Assembly: GCA_029259695.1 (NCBI GenBank)
Contig: JAJDEQ010000074.1
Coordinates: forward strand, 1 to 32,955
Origin: Planctomycetota bacterium
GTDB lineage: Bacteria; Planctomycetota; B15-G4
Reading direction: 5' to 3'
DNA length: 32,955 bases
Below, piece after piece: positions 1 through 7,770 of the stretch. A model generated the notes under the pieces. That model ran no database searches, was not told the origin of the DNA, and saw only the letters and a program-made list of their open reading frames with translations. Made by a program: the position numbers and the translations under genes. Position 1 is the first letter of the stretch, and each line of letters opens with the position of its first letter.

Positions 1-751
1 GCACCAGGCTCGGGACGACGGGGTCGCTAAGGGTGCCTCGCATATCCATCACCCCGTCGTCCACGGTCGAGCACAGGAAGAACGTGGCTTCAGGGATGCC
101 CAGGATGATCCCGTAGACCTGGGGTCGCATGGCGTACTCGACCGGGCGTGGCCCCATCTGCCCCATGTCGAGCAGGACGAAGGGGATGTGCTCGTCGAAG
201 CCCAACATGAGCGCGTAGCGGCCACCGGCGCCGGTGCTGCTCAAGATCAGCTTGGCGCCCGCCTCGGGTGTGATCTGGGTCGAGGCAGCCGTGGTGATGG
301 CGCCGTCCAGCGAGCCCTCGCTGCCGGCGTCGTCCTCTTCACCCGGCAGGCGGTACTTGCGCACCGTCCAGTCCTCGTCGCCGTCGTCGTCACCGTCGGG
401 GTCGTCCTCGCCGTCCGGCTTGTGGGTGTCATCGATGATGACTTCCTCACCGTCGCCGGCCAGCACCTGGCCGCCCTTGCCGGGGCCGTTGCCGCTGGAG
501 CCACCCGGCGTCGACACATCGTCGTCGTCCACGGCGCTGCCGCCGGACAGGAACGGGCCACCCTCCGTGGCAATCGGGGTGAGCACCGTGTCCTCGCCCG
601 GCATGTCCTCCAGGGACGTGCCGTCCACGGGGTCGTCGGAGTCGGTGTCCTGCGCCACCGTCGGTGCGGCGAACAGCAGGGCGATCAAGAGCACGAAGAC
701 GGGCCACCCGGTGTGCCCGCGCAACGTCGCAAGCATGGTCCGTTCAGACAT
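1..751 (-). CDS. Secreted acidic low-complexity protein, C-terminus outside window
   Basis: Reading the minus strand from an ATG at 751 gives about 250 codons with no stop up to the left edge, so the protein is 3'-truncated by the window. Residues 15-33 form a hydrophobic segment ending in APTVAQ, which fits a Sec signal peptide (a second ATG at 736 would shorten the n-region). Residues 35-145 are acidic and Gly/Ser/Asp-rich (for example DDPDGDDDGDEDW), likely disordered. From about residue 155 the chain becomes ordered and hydrophobic (YGIILGIPEATFFLC). No known family was recognised. Its start overlaps the 3' end of the upstream HTH gene by 8 bases, so the two are probably co-translated. 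Export is inferred from the signal; the function is unknown. Confidence 0.7.
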   Translation of the reverse strand, partial: MSERTMLATLRGHTGWPVFVLLIALLFAAPTVAQDTDSDDPVDGTSLEDMPGEDTVLTPIATEGGPFLSGGSAVDDDDVSTPGGSSGNGPGKGGQVLAGDGEEVIIDDTHKPDGEDDPDGDDDGDEDWTVRKYRLPGEEDDAGSEGSLDGAITTAASTQITPEAGAKLILSSTGAGGRYALMLGFDEHIPFVLLDMGQMGPRPVEYAMRPQVYGIILGIPEATFFLCSTVDDGVMDMRGTLSDPVVPSLV

Positions 752-1730
752 GGGAATCCTCCCGCTTGGTTCGGATCTCGTCCACGAGTCCGGGAGCCTG
801 GCGCTGCCAGTGCTCCATGAGATGGGGGTAGTTCCTGGTCACGAGCGTGTAGCGGATCTTGTCGTCTCCCGCCCACGTGTCGCGTGCCAGTTGGAGCGCG
901 CGGTCGGCGGCGGGCCCGGCCTCGGGCCGCGCGCGCTCGAACAACGCCTCGATCACGCGGAACAGGTTCGGCCAGTGACCGACCTCGAGCGTGTGCTCGC
1001 TGGCGGCCGCCGTGAGCAGCCCGCTGATGCCGCGTTCAATGAGTTCGGAGTCGTTCAGCAGCACACCGCAGTGGCACAGCCCGTGACCCGCGTAGCCGGT
1101 CGCCTTGTGGGCGATCGTCGCGCGGATCGCCGGCTTCTCCACATCGGAGGCCGCCGCGTGGGCCACCTCTTCGAGCCGGACCAGGCGCTCGACGGTCTGA
1201 CGCAGCAAGCGCGGCGTGGTGCAACTCGCCTCGGGCCGCTCGAGCATGAAGGCCAGGCGCATGGCCACGTTGACCGCCATCGCCGACCGGTAGCGCGGCG
1301 GCGCGTAGAGCGCCTGGGCGCACAGCTCGGGTGCCACGCTGAGCGCGGTGACCGGATCGAGCTTGTTGGCGAGCTGGCGCAGACGAATCGTGTGGTGTCG
1401 GTACCACGTGTACTCGTCGTCGGTCGACTCGGCGTCGACCGGGCGCATGTACTCCTCCTCGACCAGGTCGTACACGGCGCAGCAGGTCTCGATGCGCTCC
1501 AGGATGCTGAGCATCACCGGCCGACCCGACGTCGGATGGAAGTCGGGGTACTCGGCCAGGAACTTCGTCAGCGTGGTGCGCTTGACGTCGAGGTGATCGG
1601 CGAGGCGCTGCTGGGTCGCCTTCTGGCGGTCCATCCACTTCAGGGCCATCTGGATGGCCTGCTTGTAACGCGCCGAATACCGTTCCGTGTCGTGCCGTTG
1701 TCGCACGCCGCTCGAGGAGGCTGTCGTCAT
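744..1730 (-). CDS. Helix-turn-helix DNA-binding protein with helical C-terminal region
   Basis: A 328-residue protein if the ATG at 1730 is used; the open frame extends to a TTG at 1859, but the extra 43 residues are basic and Pro-rich and look non-coding. Residues about 37-60 (TQQRLADHLDVKRTTLTKFL) have the spacing of an HTH of the Cro/CI or Fis kind. The remaining ~260 residues are predicted helical with many Arg/Glu/Leu and no recognised ligand domain; Cys-rich CHCG lies near residue 220. The 3' end overlaps the start of the secreted acidic protein by 8 bases, suggesting a regulator-exported protein pair. No Shine-Dalgarno is obvious. A transcriptional regulator is the most likely role, but no target can be named. 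Confidence 0.7.
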   Translation of the reverse strand: MTTASSSGVRQRHDTERYSARYKQAIQMALKWMDRQKATQQRLADHLDVKRTTLTKFLAEYPDFHPTSGRPVMLSILERIETCCAVYDLVEEEYMRPVDAESTDDEYTWYRHHTIRLRQLANKLDPVTALSVAPELCAQALYAPPRYRSAMAVNVAMRLAFMLERPEASCTTPRLLRQTVERLVRLEEVAHAAASDVEKPAIRATIAHKATGYAGHGLCHCGVLLNDSELIERGISGLLTAAASEHTLEVGHWPNLFRVIEALFERARPEAGPAADRALQLARDTWAGDDKIRYTLVTRNYPHLMEHWQRQAPGLVDEIRTKREDSHV

Positions 1731-1755
1731 GGTGGGTGTTCCAGCCGGGTTCGGG

Positions 1756-1784
1756 TTACCAGCCACCTGCCCAACGAGCGTCAA
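1756..1784 (-). promoter_or_regulatory. Weak candidate promoter for the HTH gene
   Basis: On the minus strand TTGACG (1784-1779) is followed after 17 bases by TGGTAA (1761-1756). The -35 fits a sigma-70 box well but the -10 is poor. It ends 25 bases upstream of the ATG at 1730. Low confidence. Confidence 0.22.
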
Positions 1785-2000
1785 CCTACGGTGGGGTGAG
1801 GACCGCGTGCGAACTTTCGGGGTGCGAGCGGGAGACCGGTTCAGGGAGGGATGCTTCAAGGCAATCTACCGCAAGGACTTACATCCGACCAGAACGGCTT
1901 GCACGGAAGCCCTGCGGTTGCCCGCACCGCGGGCCGGCGAACGCGGTCCGTTGCCGCCGTGAACGTGCAGGGATGCGTTGAACGCCCACCGAGACGCGTG

Positions 2001-2025
2001 CACAAAAGACGTGCTGGCAGCACGT
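2001..2025 (-). terminator. Rho-independent-type terminator after the 12-gene minus-strand cluster
   Basis: A perfect 7-bp inverted repeat, ACGTGCT-GCC-AGCACGT on the minus strand (2025-2009), is followed directly by CTTTTGTG, a short U-tract in the transcript. It lies about 150 bases downstream of the stop at 2173, where the long co-directional cluster should end. The stem is short and only moderately GC-rich, so efficiency is uncertain. Confidence 0.45.
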
Positions 2026-2053
2026 TGCACCAACTGGATGGTAGGCGCTGACA

Positions 2054-2121
2054 GGGGCGGCAGGGCACTGCTGGGGGGACGAGACGGCGCTTGCCGCGTT
2101 GGACCTTCGTCCTGCCGCCCC
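2054..2121. repeat. 11-bp perfect inverted repeat with nested dyads
   Basis: GGGGCGGCAGG at 2054-2064 pairs exactly with CCTGCCGCCCC at 2111-2121. Inside lie GGACGA (2077-2082) with TCGTCC (2107-2112) and CGGC/GCCG (2085-2096). The structure starts about 50 bases past the stop of the gene ending at 2173 and could aid termination or stabilise the 3' end. No U-tract follows on either strand. Confidence 0.35.
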
Positions 2122-2172
2122 CTTTGCCCGCGCTCGCCGCTGAGCACAAACGGCACCCGCGATCCCGGGGCG

Positions 2173-3318
2173 CTAGCGGCCCAGGCCGTAGCGGCGCAAC
2201 CGGTAGCGCAGCTTGCCGCGCTCGATCTCCAGCCGCCGCGCCGCTTCGGTGATGTTGCTGCCGGTGTGATCAAGCGTCTGCCGGATGACTTCCTTCTCGA
2301 CCTGCTCCAGGGGCACGCCCTGCTCCGGCACCTGCAGGAAGAAGCGGTCGGGAGGAATCCGCGCGGCGGCCGGCCCCGGGAGCAGCACGTGCTCCATCTC
2401 CACGGGACGTGTTCCGGCGAGCATCAGCGCCTGCTCCGCAACGATCTCGAGCTGACGCAGGTTGCCGCGCCAGGGGTGGTGGCGCAGCGCGGCCTGGACC
2501 TCGTCGTCGACGTCGTCCAGACCGCACGCGGCGGCCAGGCGCTCGATGTCCTCGGCGCGCTCGCGCAGCGGGACCGTCTCGACCGGCACGCCACCCAGCG
2601 CGTAGTACAGGTCACGGCGGAAGGAGCCGTCGCGCACGCGCTCGCGGAAGAACCCGGTGGCGGTGGCCGCCAGTCGGTGCCCGTTCTTGAGGCGCCGCAA
2701 CACTTCGCCCTGCCGCGACGGCGACAGGTCGTCGATCTGTTCGACGAGCAGCGTCTCGTCGTCCCGGCCCGCGTCACGCACCACGTGGTTCAGGATGCGC
2801 GTGCGCAACGTCCCGCGTTCGCCCGCGACGACGATCGAGCCGCGCCCGTCGCGCTGACGGTCGAGCATCAGGCGCATCTCACGCACCGCCGGGGAGTCAC
2901 CGTCGAGCGCTGCCGCAGCCAGGCGATCGTGCGGCTCGGCGCGGCGCGCATCCACCTGGCGCAGGAGTTCACGTCGCTCGAGCAGCCGCGTGCGCTCGGC
3001 GGTGAAACCCGCGCGGTCGTCGGGCGCTACGACACCCACTCCCGGGAGGTGGTGCAAGGCCTCGGGCCAACGGGCCGGGTCGTCCATCACCAGCACCGAG
3101 AGCAGCGGCTCGAGCGACAACGCCGAGCGCACCAGGCCCACGCCCGCCTCGGTCGCACCCAGTGCGCCGACCACGAGCAGGTCCGGTGGCGGTCCGTTCC
3201 AGGGCGGCGACTCGACGCCGTCCAACGCGCGCGCCACGGTGCGCAGGTCGGTCAGCAACCGCTCCAGCGAGCGGCAGCGAGGATCCGCCGACGACAGCAG
3301 CAGGACACGCGCCGTCAT
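2173..3318 (-). CDS. Degenerate NtrC-family protein with Fis-type HTH
   Basis: A 381-residue protein laid out like a sigma-54 enhancer-binding protein but with the catalytic parts lost. Residues 1-115 resemble a receiver domain, yet the strand that normally carries the phosphorylated Asp reads LLVVGALG. The AAA+ region begins at GDSPAVREMR (about 140). The Walker A position reads GERGTLRT instead of GESGTGKE, so the Lys is missing. Walker B reads LLVEQIDDL. Only about 18 residues separate the two, where active members have roughly 60, so the GAFTGA sigma-54 contact loop is deleted. Downstream the fold is well kept: FRRDLYYALGGVPVETVPLRER (split here as residues 233-254), WRGNLRQLE and a Fis HTH at about 350-378. 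The ATG overlaps the preceding stop by 4 bases. It probably binds DNA but cannot act as an ATP-driven sigma-54 activator. Confidence 0.85.
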   Translation of the reverse strand: MTARVLLLSSADPRCRSLERLLTDLRTVARALDGVESPPWNGPPPDLLVVGALGATEAGVGLVRSALSLEPLLSVLVMDDPARWPEALHHLPGVGVVAPDDRAGFTAERTRLLERRELLRQVDARRAEPHDRLAAAALDGDSPAVREMRLMLDRQRDGRGSIVVAGERGTLRTRILNHVVRDAGRDDETLLVEQIDDLSPSRQGEVLRRLKNGHRLAATATGFFRERVRDGSFRRDLYYALGGVPVETVPLRERAEDIERLAAACGLDDVDDEVQAALRHHPWRGNLRQLEIVAEQALMLAGTRPVEMEHVLLPGPAAARIPPDRFFLQVPEQGVPLEQVEKEVIRQTLDHTGSNITEAARRLEIERGKLRYRLRRYGLGR

Positions 3319-4241
3319 GCGCCGCTCCCGATCTGCTTGGCCTTGCGCAGGATGTGTGCGCAGCGGCGCTCCAGCGAACGCTTGCCCTGGCGCCGGGCGA
3401 TCATGATCAGGTTGTGCAGCGTGCGCACCAGCATGTCGCGATCGGATGCGTTCAGCAGCCGGGGATCGGTGTTGGGGAAGCCGCCCTTCTCCAGGTAGCC
3501 GCGGCAGCGTTCCTCACGGATCTTCTCGCCACTGCGAAACGGATCGAGGAACAAGGGCGTCGTCTCCCGGTCGTAGCGCACGATGAAGTGCCCGGGCATG
3601 TTCACGCCCACCAGCGGCAACCCGCAACGCCGCGCCACGAGGATCCACACGATCGAGACCGGGAGAGGGATGCCTTGCCGCAGCGTGGTCACGCCGTGGA
3701 CCAGCGCCTCGATGGGCCCCGCCAACATGGGGTCGATGCCGGTCACGCCGTTCTGGTTCACCAGCACCTCGGTGAGCACGGCGAGCGGCTCGCGGTCGCC
3801 CTCCGCCAGGCCCGCCTGCACCTGGTCGGCCATGACGTCGAGCACCGCGCTGACACCCTCGGGGGCGGCGCCGCCGTCGACCAATCGCCCGATCAGGATC
3901 GAGCCGGCCTCGAGGTCGGGCTCACCGGCGAGGTGCTTGACCAGCTGGTGCGAGACCCGCGAGAAGCCGATCTCCTCGAGCACCTCACGGAAGATCGCTC
4001 CCGAGTCGCTGCCCGCGCTCGTCGCCTGGGCGACCGGCGAGTCGTCCTGTTCCCCGACGCCCTCCACCTGCGCCAGGCGTTCGCGCAACAACGGCTCGGC
4101 CACTTCCACGCAGCCCAGCAGCGCTTGCCGACACGAGTCCACCACCACCTCGCTCTCGTCGGTCAGCAGCGAGATCATGGCCTCGACCTGCGACTCGCTC
4201 ACGACGGTGCCGGTGGCGCGACGGGAAGAACCGGGAGTCAT
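3315..4241 (-). CDS. SirB1/transglutaminase-like family protein
   Basis: A 308-residue protein from the ATG at 4241, chosen over an upstream in-frame start because it shares one base with the preceding stop (TGATG) and has a GGGGGGGA Shine-Dalgarno. The N-terminal half is helical and acidic. Residues about 170-245 match the SirB1 N-terminal / transglutaminase-core-2 family: RQGIPLPVSIVWILVARR, then GLPLVGVNMPGHFIVRY and LFLDPF. Family members are mostly uncharacterised; some are linked to tetratricopeptide proteins and protein-protein roles rather than catalysis. The gene lies between an alpha/beta hydrolase and a degenerate NtrC-like gene with overlapping ends at both junctions, so the three are likely co-translated. 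A catalytic role is not established. Confidence 0.85.
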   Translation of the reverse strand: MTPGSSRRATGTVVSESQVEAMISLLTDESEVVVDSCRQALLGCVEVAEPLLRERLAQVEGVGEQDDSPVAQATSAGSDSGAIFREVLEEIGFSRVSHQLVKHLAGEPDLEAGSILIGRLVDGGAAPEGVSAVLDVMADQVQAGLAEGDREPLAVLTEVLVNQNGVTGIDPMLAGPIEALVHGVTTLRQGIPLPVSIVWILVARRCGLPLVGVNMPGHFIVRYDRETTPLFLDPFRSGEKIREERCRGYLEKGGFPNTDPRLLNASDRDMLVRTLHNLIMIARRQGKRSLERRCAHILRKAKQIGSGA

Positions 4242-5116
4242 CAGATCCCCCCCAGCCGGCCGAGTTGAGGCAGGAAGTCGTCGAGCTCGCGCGCCACGCT
4301 CTCGAGCGCCGGGGTCCACCCCGCGAAAGGGTGCTTGGCGCCGAACGTGTGATCGGCCTCGGGGATCAGCGCCAGGCGCGAACCGGCGATCCAGCCGTTG
4401 AGTTCGTGGGCTTCGGCCGCCAGGACGTTGACGTCCGCTTCGGCCTGGACGATCAAGCTCGGCACGAACACCTGCGTGGCCGCATCCTCGAGATCCAGGT
4501 CCGCGCAGTCCTCGAACCAGGCCTTGCCCAGCGGCATGACCTGACCGGTGCGCACGTTCGGGATCGACACCTCACCCGCGGACTCCAACTCCGCCAGCGC
4601 CTCCTCGCCGAAGCGCTCGAAGTGGGCCACCGAGTTGAGCGTCGAGATCTGCACGATGCGTCCGTCGTCCGCCGCACGCAGGATGCCCACCGCTCCGCCC
4701 ATGGAGTGGCCGGTCACGTTGAAGTGGTCGTTCGTCTGCAGATTGCACTCGGCCGCGAGGCTGCCGCTGCTCAGGAAGTCGAGCACGCGCCCCAGGTCGT
4801 CCACATGGCGGCTCAGCGTCTGCTCGCGGAAGAGGTCGAGGCGCGTGAACTCGCCCGGCTGATCACCGACGCCGTTGTGGCTGAACTCGAACAGCACCAT
4901 GGCGCGACCGGATGCGGCCAGGCGCTCGGCCAGCGGCGGGAACATGCCCCAGTCCTTGAAGCCCTTGAAGCCGTGGCACAGCACGCACACCGGCAGCGGC
5001 TCGCTGGCCCCCTCCGGGTGGTAGACATCGACGGCAATGGGCAGACCATCGTCGCAGGTGACACTGGCTGATCTCTTGATGACACTCACGCTGCACGACT
5101 CCACGAGGCGCAACAC
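4241..5116 (-). CDS. Alpha/beta-fold hydrolase
   Basis: A 291-residue serine hydrolase of the dienelactone-hydrolase/acyl-peptidase-like group. The nucleophile elbow is GHSMGG (Ser near residue 137); LCHGFKGFKDWG (about 46-57) supplies the oxyanion hole; the likely acid lies in QAEADVNV (about 224-231) and the His in EADHTFG (about 255). No signal peptide, so cytoplasmic. The start is uncertain: the GTG at 5116 is the furthest upstream, but a GTG nine codons in has a better-placed GGAG. It follows the methyltransferase by 44 bases and overlaps the SirB1-like gene by one base. The substrate cannot be deduced; an ester or short peptide hydrolase is plausible. Confidence 0.85.
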   Translation of the reverse strand: MLRLVESCSVSVIKRSASVTCDDGLPIAVDVYHPEGASEPLPVCVLCHGFKGFKDWGMFPPLAERLAASGRAMVLFEFSHNGVGDQPGEFTRLDLFREQTLSRHVDDLGRVLDFLSSGSLAAECNLQTNDHFNVTGHSMGGAVGILRAADDGRIVQISTLNSVAHFERFGEEALAELESAGEVSIPNVRTGQVMPLGKAWFEDCADLDLEDAATQVFVPSLIVQAEADVNVLAAEAHELNGWIAGSRLALIPEADHTFGAKHPFAGWTPALESVARELDDFLPQLGRLGGI

Positions 5117-5160
5117 CCTGCCTGCCCGGGACGGTTCACGTCAAACCCCTGCTCCATGAC

Positions 5161-5904
5161 TCAGTCCAGCCTCGGCTTGTGGAGCACCACCAAGCGGCGC
5201 GTTTCGCCCGGTACGACCGGTTGGCCGTTGTAGTCCCCGACCGTGCGTTCGACGACCAGTCCGGCCCGGCAGGCCAGGGTCGCGAGCTCTTCCTCCGTGA
5301 AGAGACGCACCGACTCGGTCCAGGCCCGGGCGCGATTGCCCTGGCGCATGATGCGGATCGACTTCTCCACCCGCCGTCCGCCCTGGACCATGGCGCGCTC
5401 GACCTCGATCGTCATGCCATCGACGATGTCGACGCTCTGGGGCTCGAGGTGGAAGGCCACCGTGTCGCGATCCATCAGGTCCAGCAGCGCCCGACCGCCG
5501 GGCTGCAGCACGCGTTGGATCTCGCGCAGCACCTGCTCGTGCTGCTGCTCCTCCTCGAAGTAGCCGAAGGACGAGAACAGGCACGCCACCCCGGCGAACG
5601 ACCAGTCGTGGAAGGGCAGCTGCAGCATGTCGCCACGCACGGTCTGGATCCGCTTCTCGGCGCTGACCCGGGTGAGGTCGTCCGAGAGGTCGAAGCACAC
5701 GACGTCGCAGCGCAGGGCCTGGAACGCCCTGGCGTGACGGCCGGCGCCCCCGGCCAGGTCCAGCAGCCGACCGCGCGCCGGATCGAAACGCAGCATGCTC
5801 AGCGTCGCCTTGGCCTCGCGCGCGGCGCTGGCTTCGTCACGATGGGCGTACACGTCGAGATACTCGGCGCGAAACGCTTCGACGAACCAGGGCGCGGTGC
5901 TCAT
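5161..5904 (-). CDS. Class I SAM-dependent methyltransferase
   Basis: About 247 residues. Motif I is LLDLAGGAGRHARAF (about 46-60), followed by CFDLS as the acidic ribose-binding strand and a GDMLQLPFHDWSFAGVACLF segment (near residues 90-110) typical of post-I/II. The C-terminal part has the antiparallel strand pattern of the methyltransferase type 11/25 group with FTEEELATLACRAGLVVE. No substrate-specific motif was recognised. Start choice: ATGs at 5916 and 5904 and a GTG at 5907 are in frame. A TACCAT hexamer (5920-5915) overlaps the 5916 ATG and sits 7 bases before the GTG, arguing for 5907 or 5904. It has an 88-base gap to mazG, the largest inside the downstream half of the cluster, so it may also have its own promoter. 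Confidence 0.82.
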   Translation of the reverse strand: MSTAPWFVEAFRAEYLDVYAHRDEASAAREAKATLSMLRFDPARGRLLDLAGGAGRHARAFQALRCDVVCFDLSDDLTRVSAEKRIQTVRGDMLQLPFHDWSFAGVACLFSSFGYFEEEQQHEQVLREIQRVLQPGGRALLDLMDRDTVAFHLEPQSVDIVDGMTIEVERAMVQGGRRVEKSIRIMRQGNRARAWTESVRLFTEEELATLACRAGLVVERTVGDYNGQPVVPGETRRLVVLHKPRLD

Positions 5905-5914
5905 CACGGCGACC

Positions 5915-5920
5915 ATGGTA
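5915..5920 (-). promoter_or_regulatory. Candidate -10 hexamer for a leaderless methyltransferase transcript
   Basis: TACCAT on the minus strand is followed by 7 bases and then an in-frame GTG (5907) and ATG (5904). The spacing puts the expected transcription start at the start codon. No -35 box was found. One of several such arrangements in the window. Confidence 0.3.
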
Positions 5921-6004
5921 CAGAAGACCTGCGATCCGGGTGGATCGCAACGGCATGTCCGCGCTTACAGCTCGCACCCGGGAACGTCGACGTGGAGCGA
6001 AGCA

Positions 6005-6982
6005 TCACGCGGGGGCGCCCCCTTCGCGTGTCTCGCCTGCGCCTTGCGGCCCCACTTCGTCGCGCGCCGCGGCGCGCCCCTGACGTTCCACTTCGTCCAG
6101 CGAGGCCCCGTCCCAGGCCGCACCGAGCGCGTGCTCCATCGCCGCGAAACGGCGCCGGAACTTGGCGATCGTTCGGCGCAGGGCCTGCTCCGGATCCAGA
6201 TCGTGCTTGCGCGCGACGTTGACGGCTGCGAAGAGCACGTCCCCCAGTTCGTCCTCGAGAGCCCCGCGCAACGCGGAGCCGGCCGCATCGGCGCCAACCG
6301 GCGCAGCGGCCTGTTCCGCGGCTGCCAGCCTGGCGGAGGCCTCACGCAGCTCGCCCAGCTCCTCCTCGAGCTTGTCCAGCGCGCCGCCGGGATCGGGCCA
6401 GTCGAAGCCCGCAGCGGCGGCCCGGCGACCGAGCTTGAGCGCCGTGAGCAGCGCCGGGAGCCCGGAGGGCACCGCGCTCAGGCGACCCGGCGTCTCGCCC
6501 TCACCCGCCCCGGGCCCGGTCCCCCGCTCAGCCTGCTTGGACTCGTTCCAGGAATCGAGCGCGGCGGCGGCATCGTCGGCCTGCCGGTCGCCGAAGACGT
6601 GCGGGTGTCGGCGCACCAGCTTGGTGGCGATGCCGGCGGCCACCTCGGCCAGGTCGAAGCGCTGCTCCTGCTCGCCGATACGAGCCATGAGGAAGACGTT
6701 CATCAGCACGTCGCCCAGCTCCTCGGCCACGTGGCGATCGTCGTCGGCCGCCACGGCTTCACTCGTCTCGAAGACCTCCTCGACGAGGTTGGGCGTCATG
6801 CTCGCCAGCGTCTGCTCCCGATCCCACGGGCAGCCGTCCGGGTCGCGCAGGCGGTACACGATGCCGAGCAGTTCGGTCAGGCGTTCGACCGCGACGGCTG
6901 CGTCCCGCGCCCGAGCGGCGCCCTCCGTGCGGGCCAGGGCCGCATGCGGGTCCGATCCGGGGCCGCCCCCGGCCGGGCTCAT
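6005..6982 (-). CDS. mazG: Nucleoside triphosphate pyrophosphohydrolase MazG
   Basis: A 325-residue protein with two MazG all-alpha NTP-PPase repeats, as in the full-length enzyme. The first has the family hallmark CPWDREQT (about 51-58), EEVFE (about 68) and EELGDVLMNV (about 86-95). The second has KLEEELGELREA and EDELGDVLFAAVN (about 240-252), supplying the EExxE and ExxD metal ligands. It hydrolyses (d)NTPs to NMP and pyrophosphate, a house-cleaning activity that in E. coli also affects ppGpp levels. An Ala/Gly-rich insertion separates the repeats. Its ATG overlaps the lipB stop by 4 bases (ATGA), so it is probably translated by coupling. Confidence 0.93.
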   Translation of the reverse strand: MSPAGGGPGSDPHAALARTEGAARARDAAVAVERLTELLGIVYRLRDPDGCPWDREQTLASMTPNLVEEVFETSEAVAADDDRHVAEELGDVLMNVFLMARIGEQEQRFDLAEVAAGIATKLVRRHPHVFGDRQADDAAAALDSWNESKQAERGTGPGAGEGETPGRLSAVPSGLPALLTALKLGRRAAAAGFDWPDPGGALDKLEEELGELREASARLAAAEQAAAPVGADAAGSALRGALEDELGDVLFAAVNVARKHDLDPEQALRRTIAKFRRRFAAMEHALGAAWDGASLDEVERQGRAAARDEVGPQGAGETREGGAPA

Positions 6983-7770
6983 CCCGCGTCCCCGCTTCGC
7001 GCCGGGGCGTCGGCTTCGACGCGGGGCGCACGGAAGCGACCGAGGGCCGCCTGCAGGCAGCGGGCGAGTTCGTGCTCAACTTCGGCACGAGACGGACAAC
7101 CAAGCCCGACGCGCGCGCACTCCGCTTCGATCGACGTCATGATCGACGCGTCGAACCCGCACGGGCGGATCGCGCCGAACGCCGAGAGATCGGTGGTGTG
7201 GTTGAGCGCCAGGCCGTGGTACGTCACCCAGCGTGAGGCCGCCACGCCGATCGACGCCAGCTTGCGGCGGCCGCCGTCGACCCACACCCCCGTAGCTCCC
7301 GTCCGGCGCTCGCCGCGCAACTCGAAGCGCGTCAGCGTGTCGATCAGCGCCTGCTCCAGCGCCCGCAACCAGGCGTGCAGGTCGCGCCGCTCGGGGTGCA
7401 ACTTCACGATCGGGTAGGCCACGATCTGTCCCGGGCCGTGGTAGGTGGTTTCACCACCCCGCTCCACCGCGACGACCTCGAACGGGGCGTCGTGCGCAGC
7501 GGCCGACGGTGTCCCGGCGCTGCCGCGCCCCGTCGTCACGACGGCGGGGTGCTCGACCAGCAACAGCGTGTCGCCGCAACGCTCGGCCCCCCGCCACTCC
7601 ACCAGCAGCTTCTGCAGCGACCACGCGTCGCGGTAGGGCATGCGCCCCAGCGGGCGCACGTGCATCGGGTCGTCGCCTCGAGCTGCCACACCCGCGCCGG
7701 CGGACGGCCCGACGCCGAGCGCACGCTCGGCTCCGCGCGGCGCCAAGCGGCTGCTGATCACGGGACTCAC
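6979..7770 (-). CDS. lipB: Octanoyl-[acyl-carrier-protein]:protein octanoyltransferase LipB
   Basis: A 263-residue enzyme that moves the octanoyl chain from ACP to the lipoyl-domain lysine, the first step of lipoate synthesis, ahead of LipA. The LipB signature RGGETTYHGPGQIVAYP is at about 103-119; RKLASIGVAASRWVTYHGLALN (residues about 168-189) carries the catalytic Lys, and IRPCGFD the catalytic Cys. The GTG at 7770 overlaps the lpdA stop as GTGA, favouring this start, although an ATG at 7665 would give a more typical N-terminus without the 35 Ala/Gly/Arg-rich residues. Being next to the dehydrogenase genes supports local lipoylation of the E2 subunit encoded upstream. Confidence 0.93.
   Translation of the reverse strand: MSPVISSRLAPRGAERALGVGPSAGAGVAARGDDPMHVRPLGRMPYRDAWSLQKLLVEWRGAERCGDTLLLVEHPAVVTTGRGSAGTPSAAAHDAPFEVVAVERGGETTYHGPGQIVAYPIVKLHPERRDLHAWLRALEQALIDTLTRFELRGERRTGATGVWVDGGRRKLASIGVAASRWVTYHGLALNHTTDLSAFGAIRPCGFDASIMTSIEAECARVGLGCPSRAEVEHELARCLQAALGRFRAPRVEADAPARSGDAG

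Larger units (their letters stand above)
1731..2172. other. 442 bp intergenic region without a convincing gene
   Basis: No frame here has plausible composition or start signals. It holds the weak promoter candidate for the HTH gene, a terminator-like hairpin at 2001-2025, and an 11-bp perfect inverted repeat (2054-2064 with 2111-2121) with smaller dyads nested inside. Nothing resembling a tRNA arm or an insertion-sequence end was seen. Confidence 0.6.

Noticed and set aside
234..1799. A 521-residue plus-strand frame over the HTH and secreted acidic genes
   Set aside because: Composition is Ser/Pro-rich then Arg/His/Val-rich, typical of antisense frames. The minus-strand reading has a signal peptide, an HTH and an 8-base overlap junction.
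2012..2026. A sigma-54-like -24/-12 element (TGGCAG ... TTGCA) near the NtrC-like gene
   Set aside because: The GG to GC distance is one base short of the required spacing, and the bases belong to the hairpin at 2009-2025. No plus-strand gene follows.
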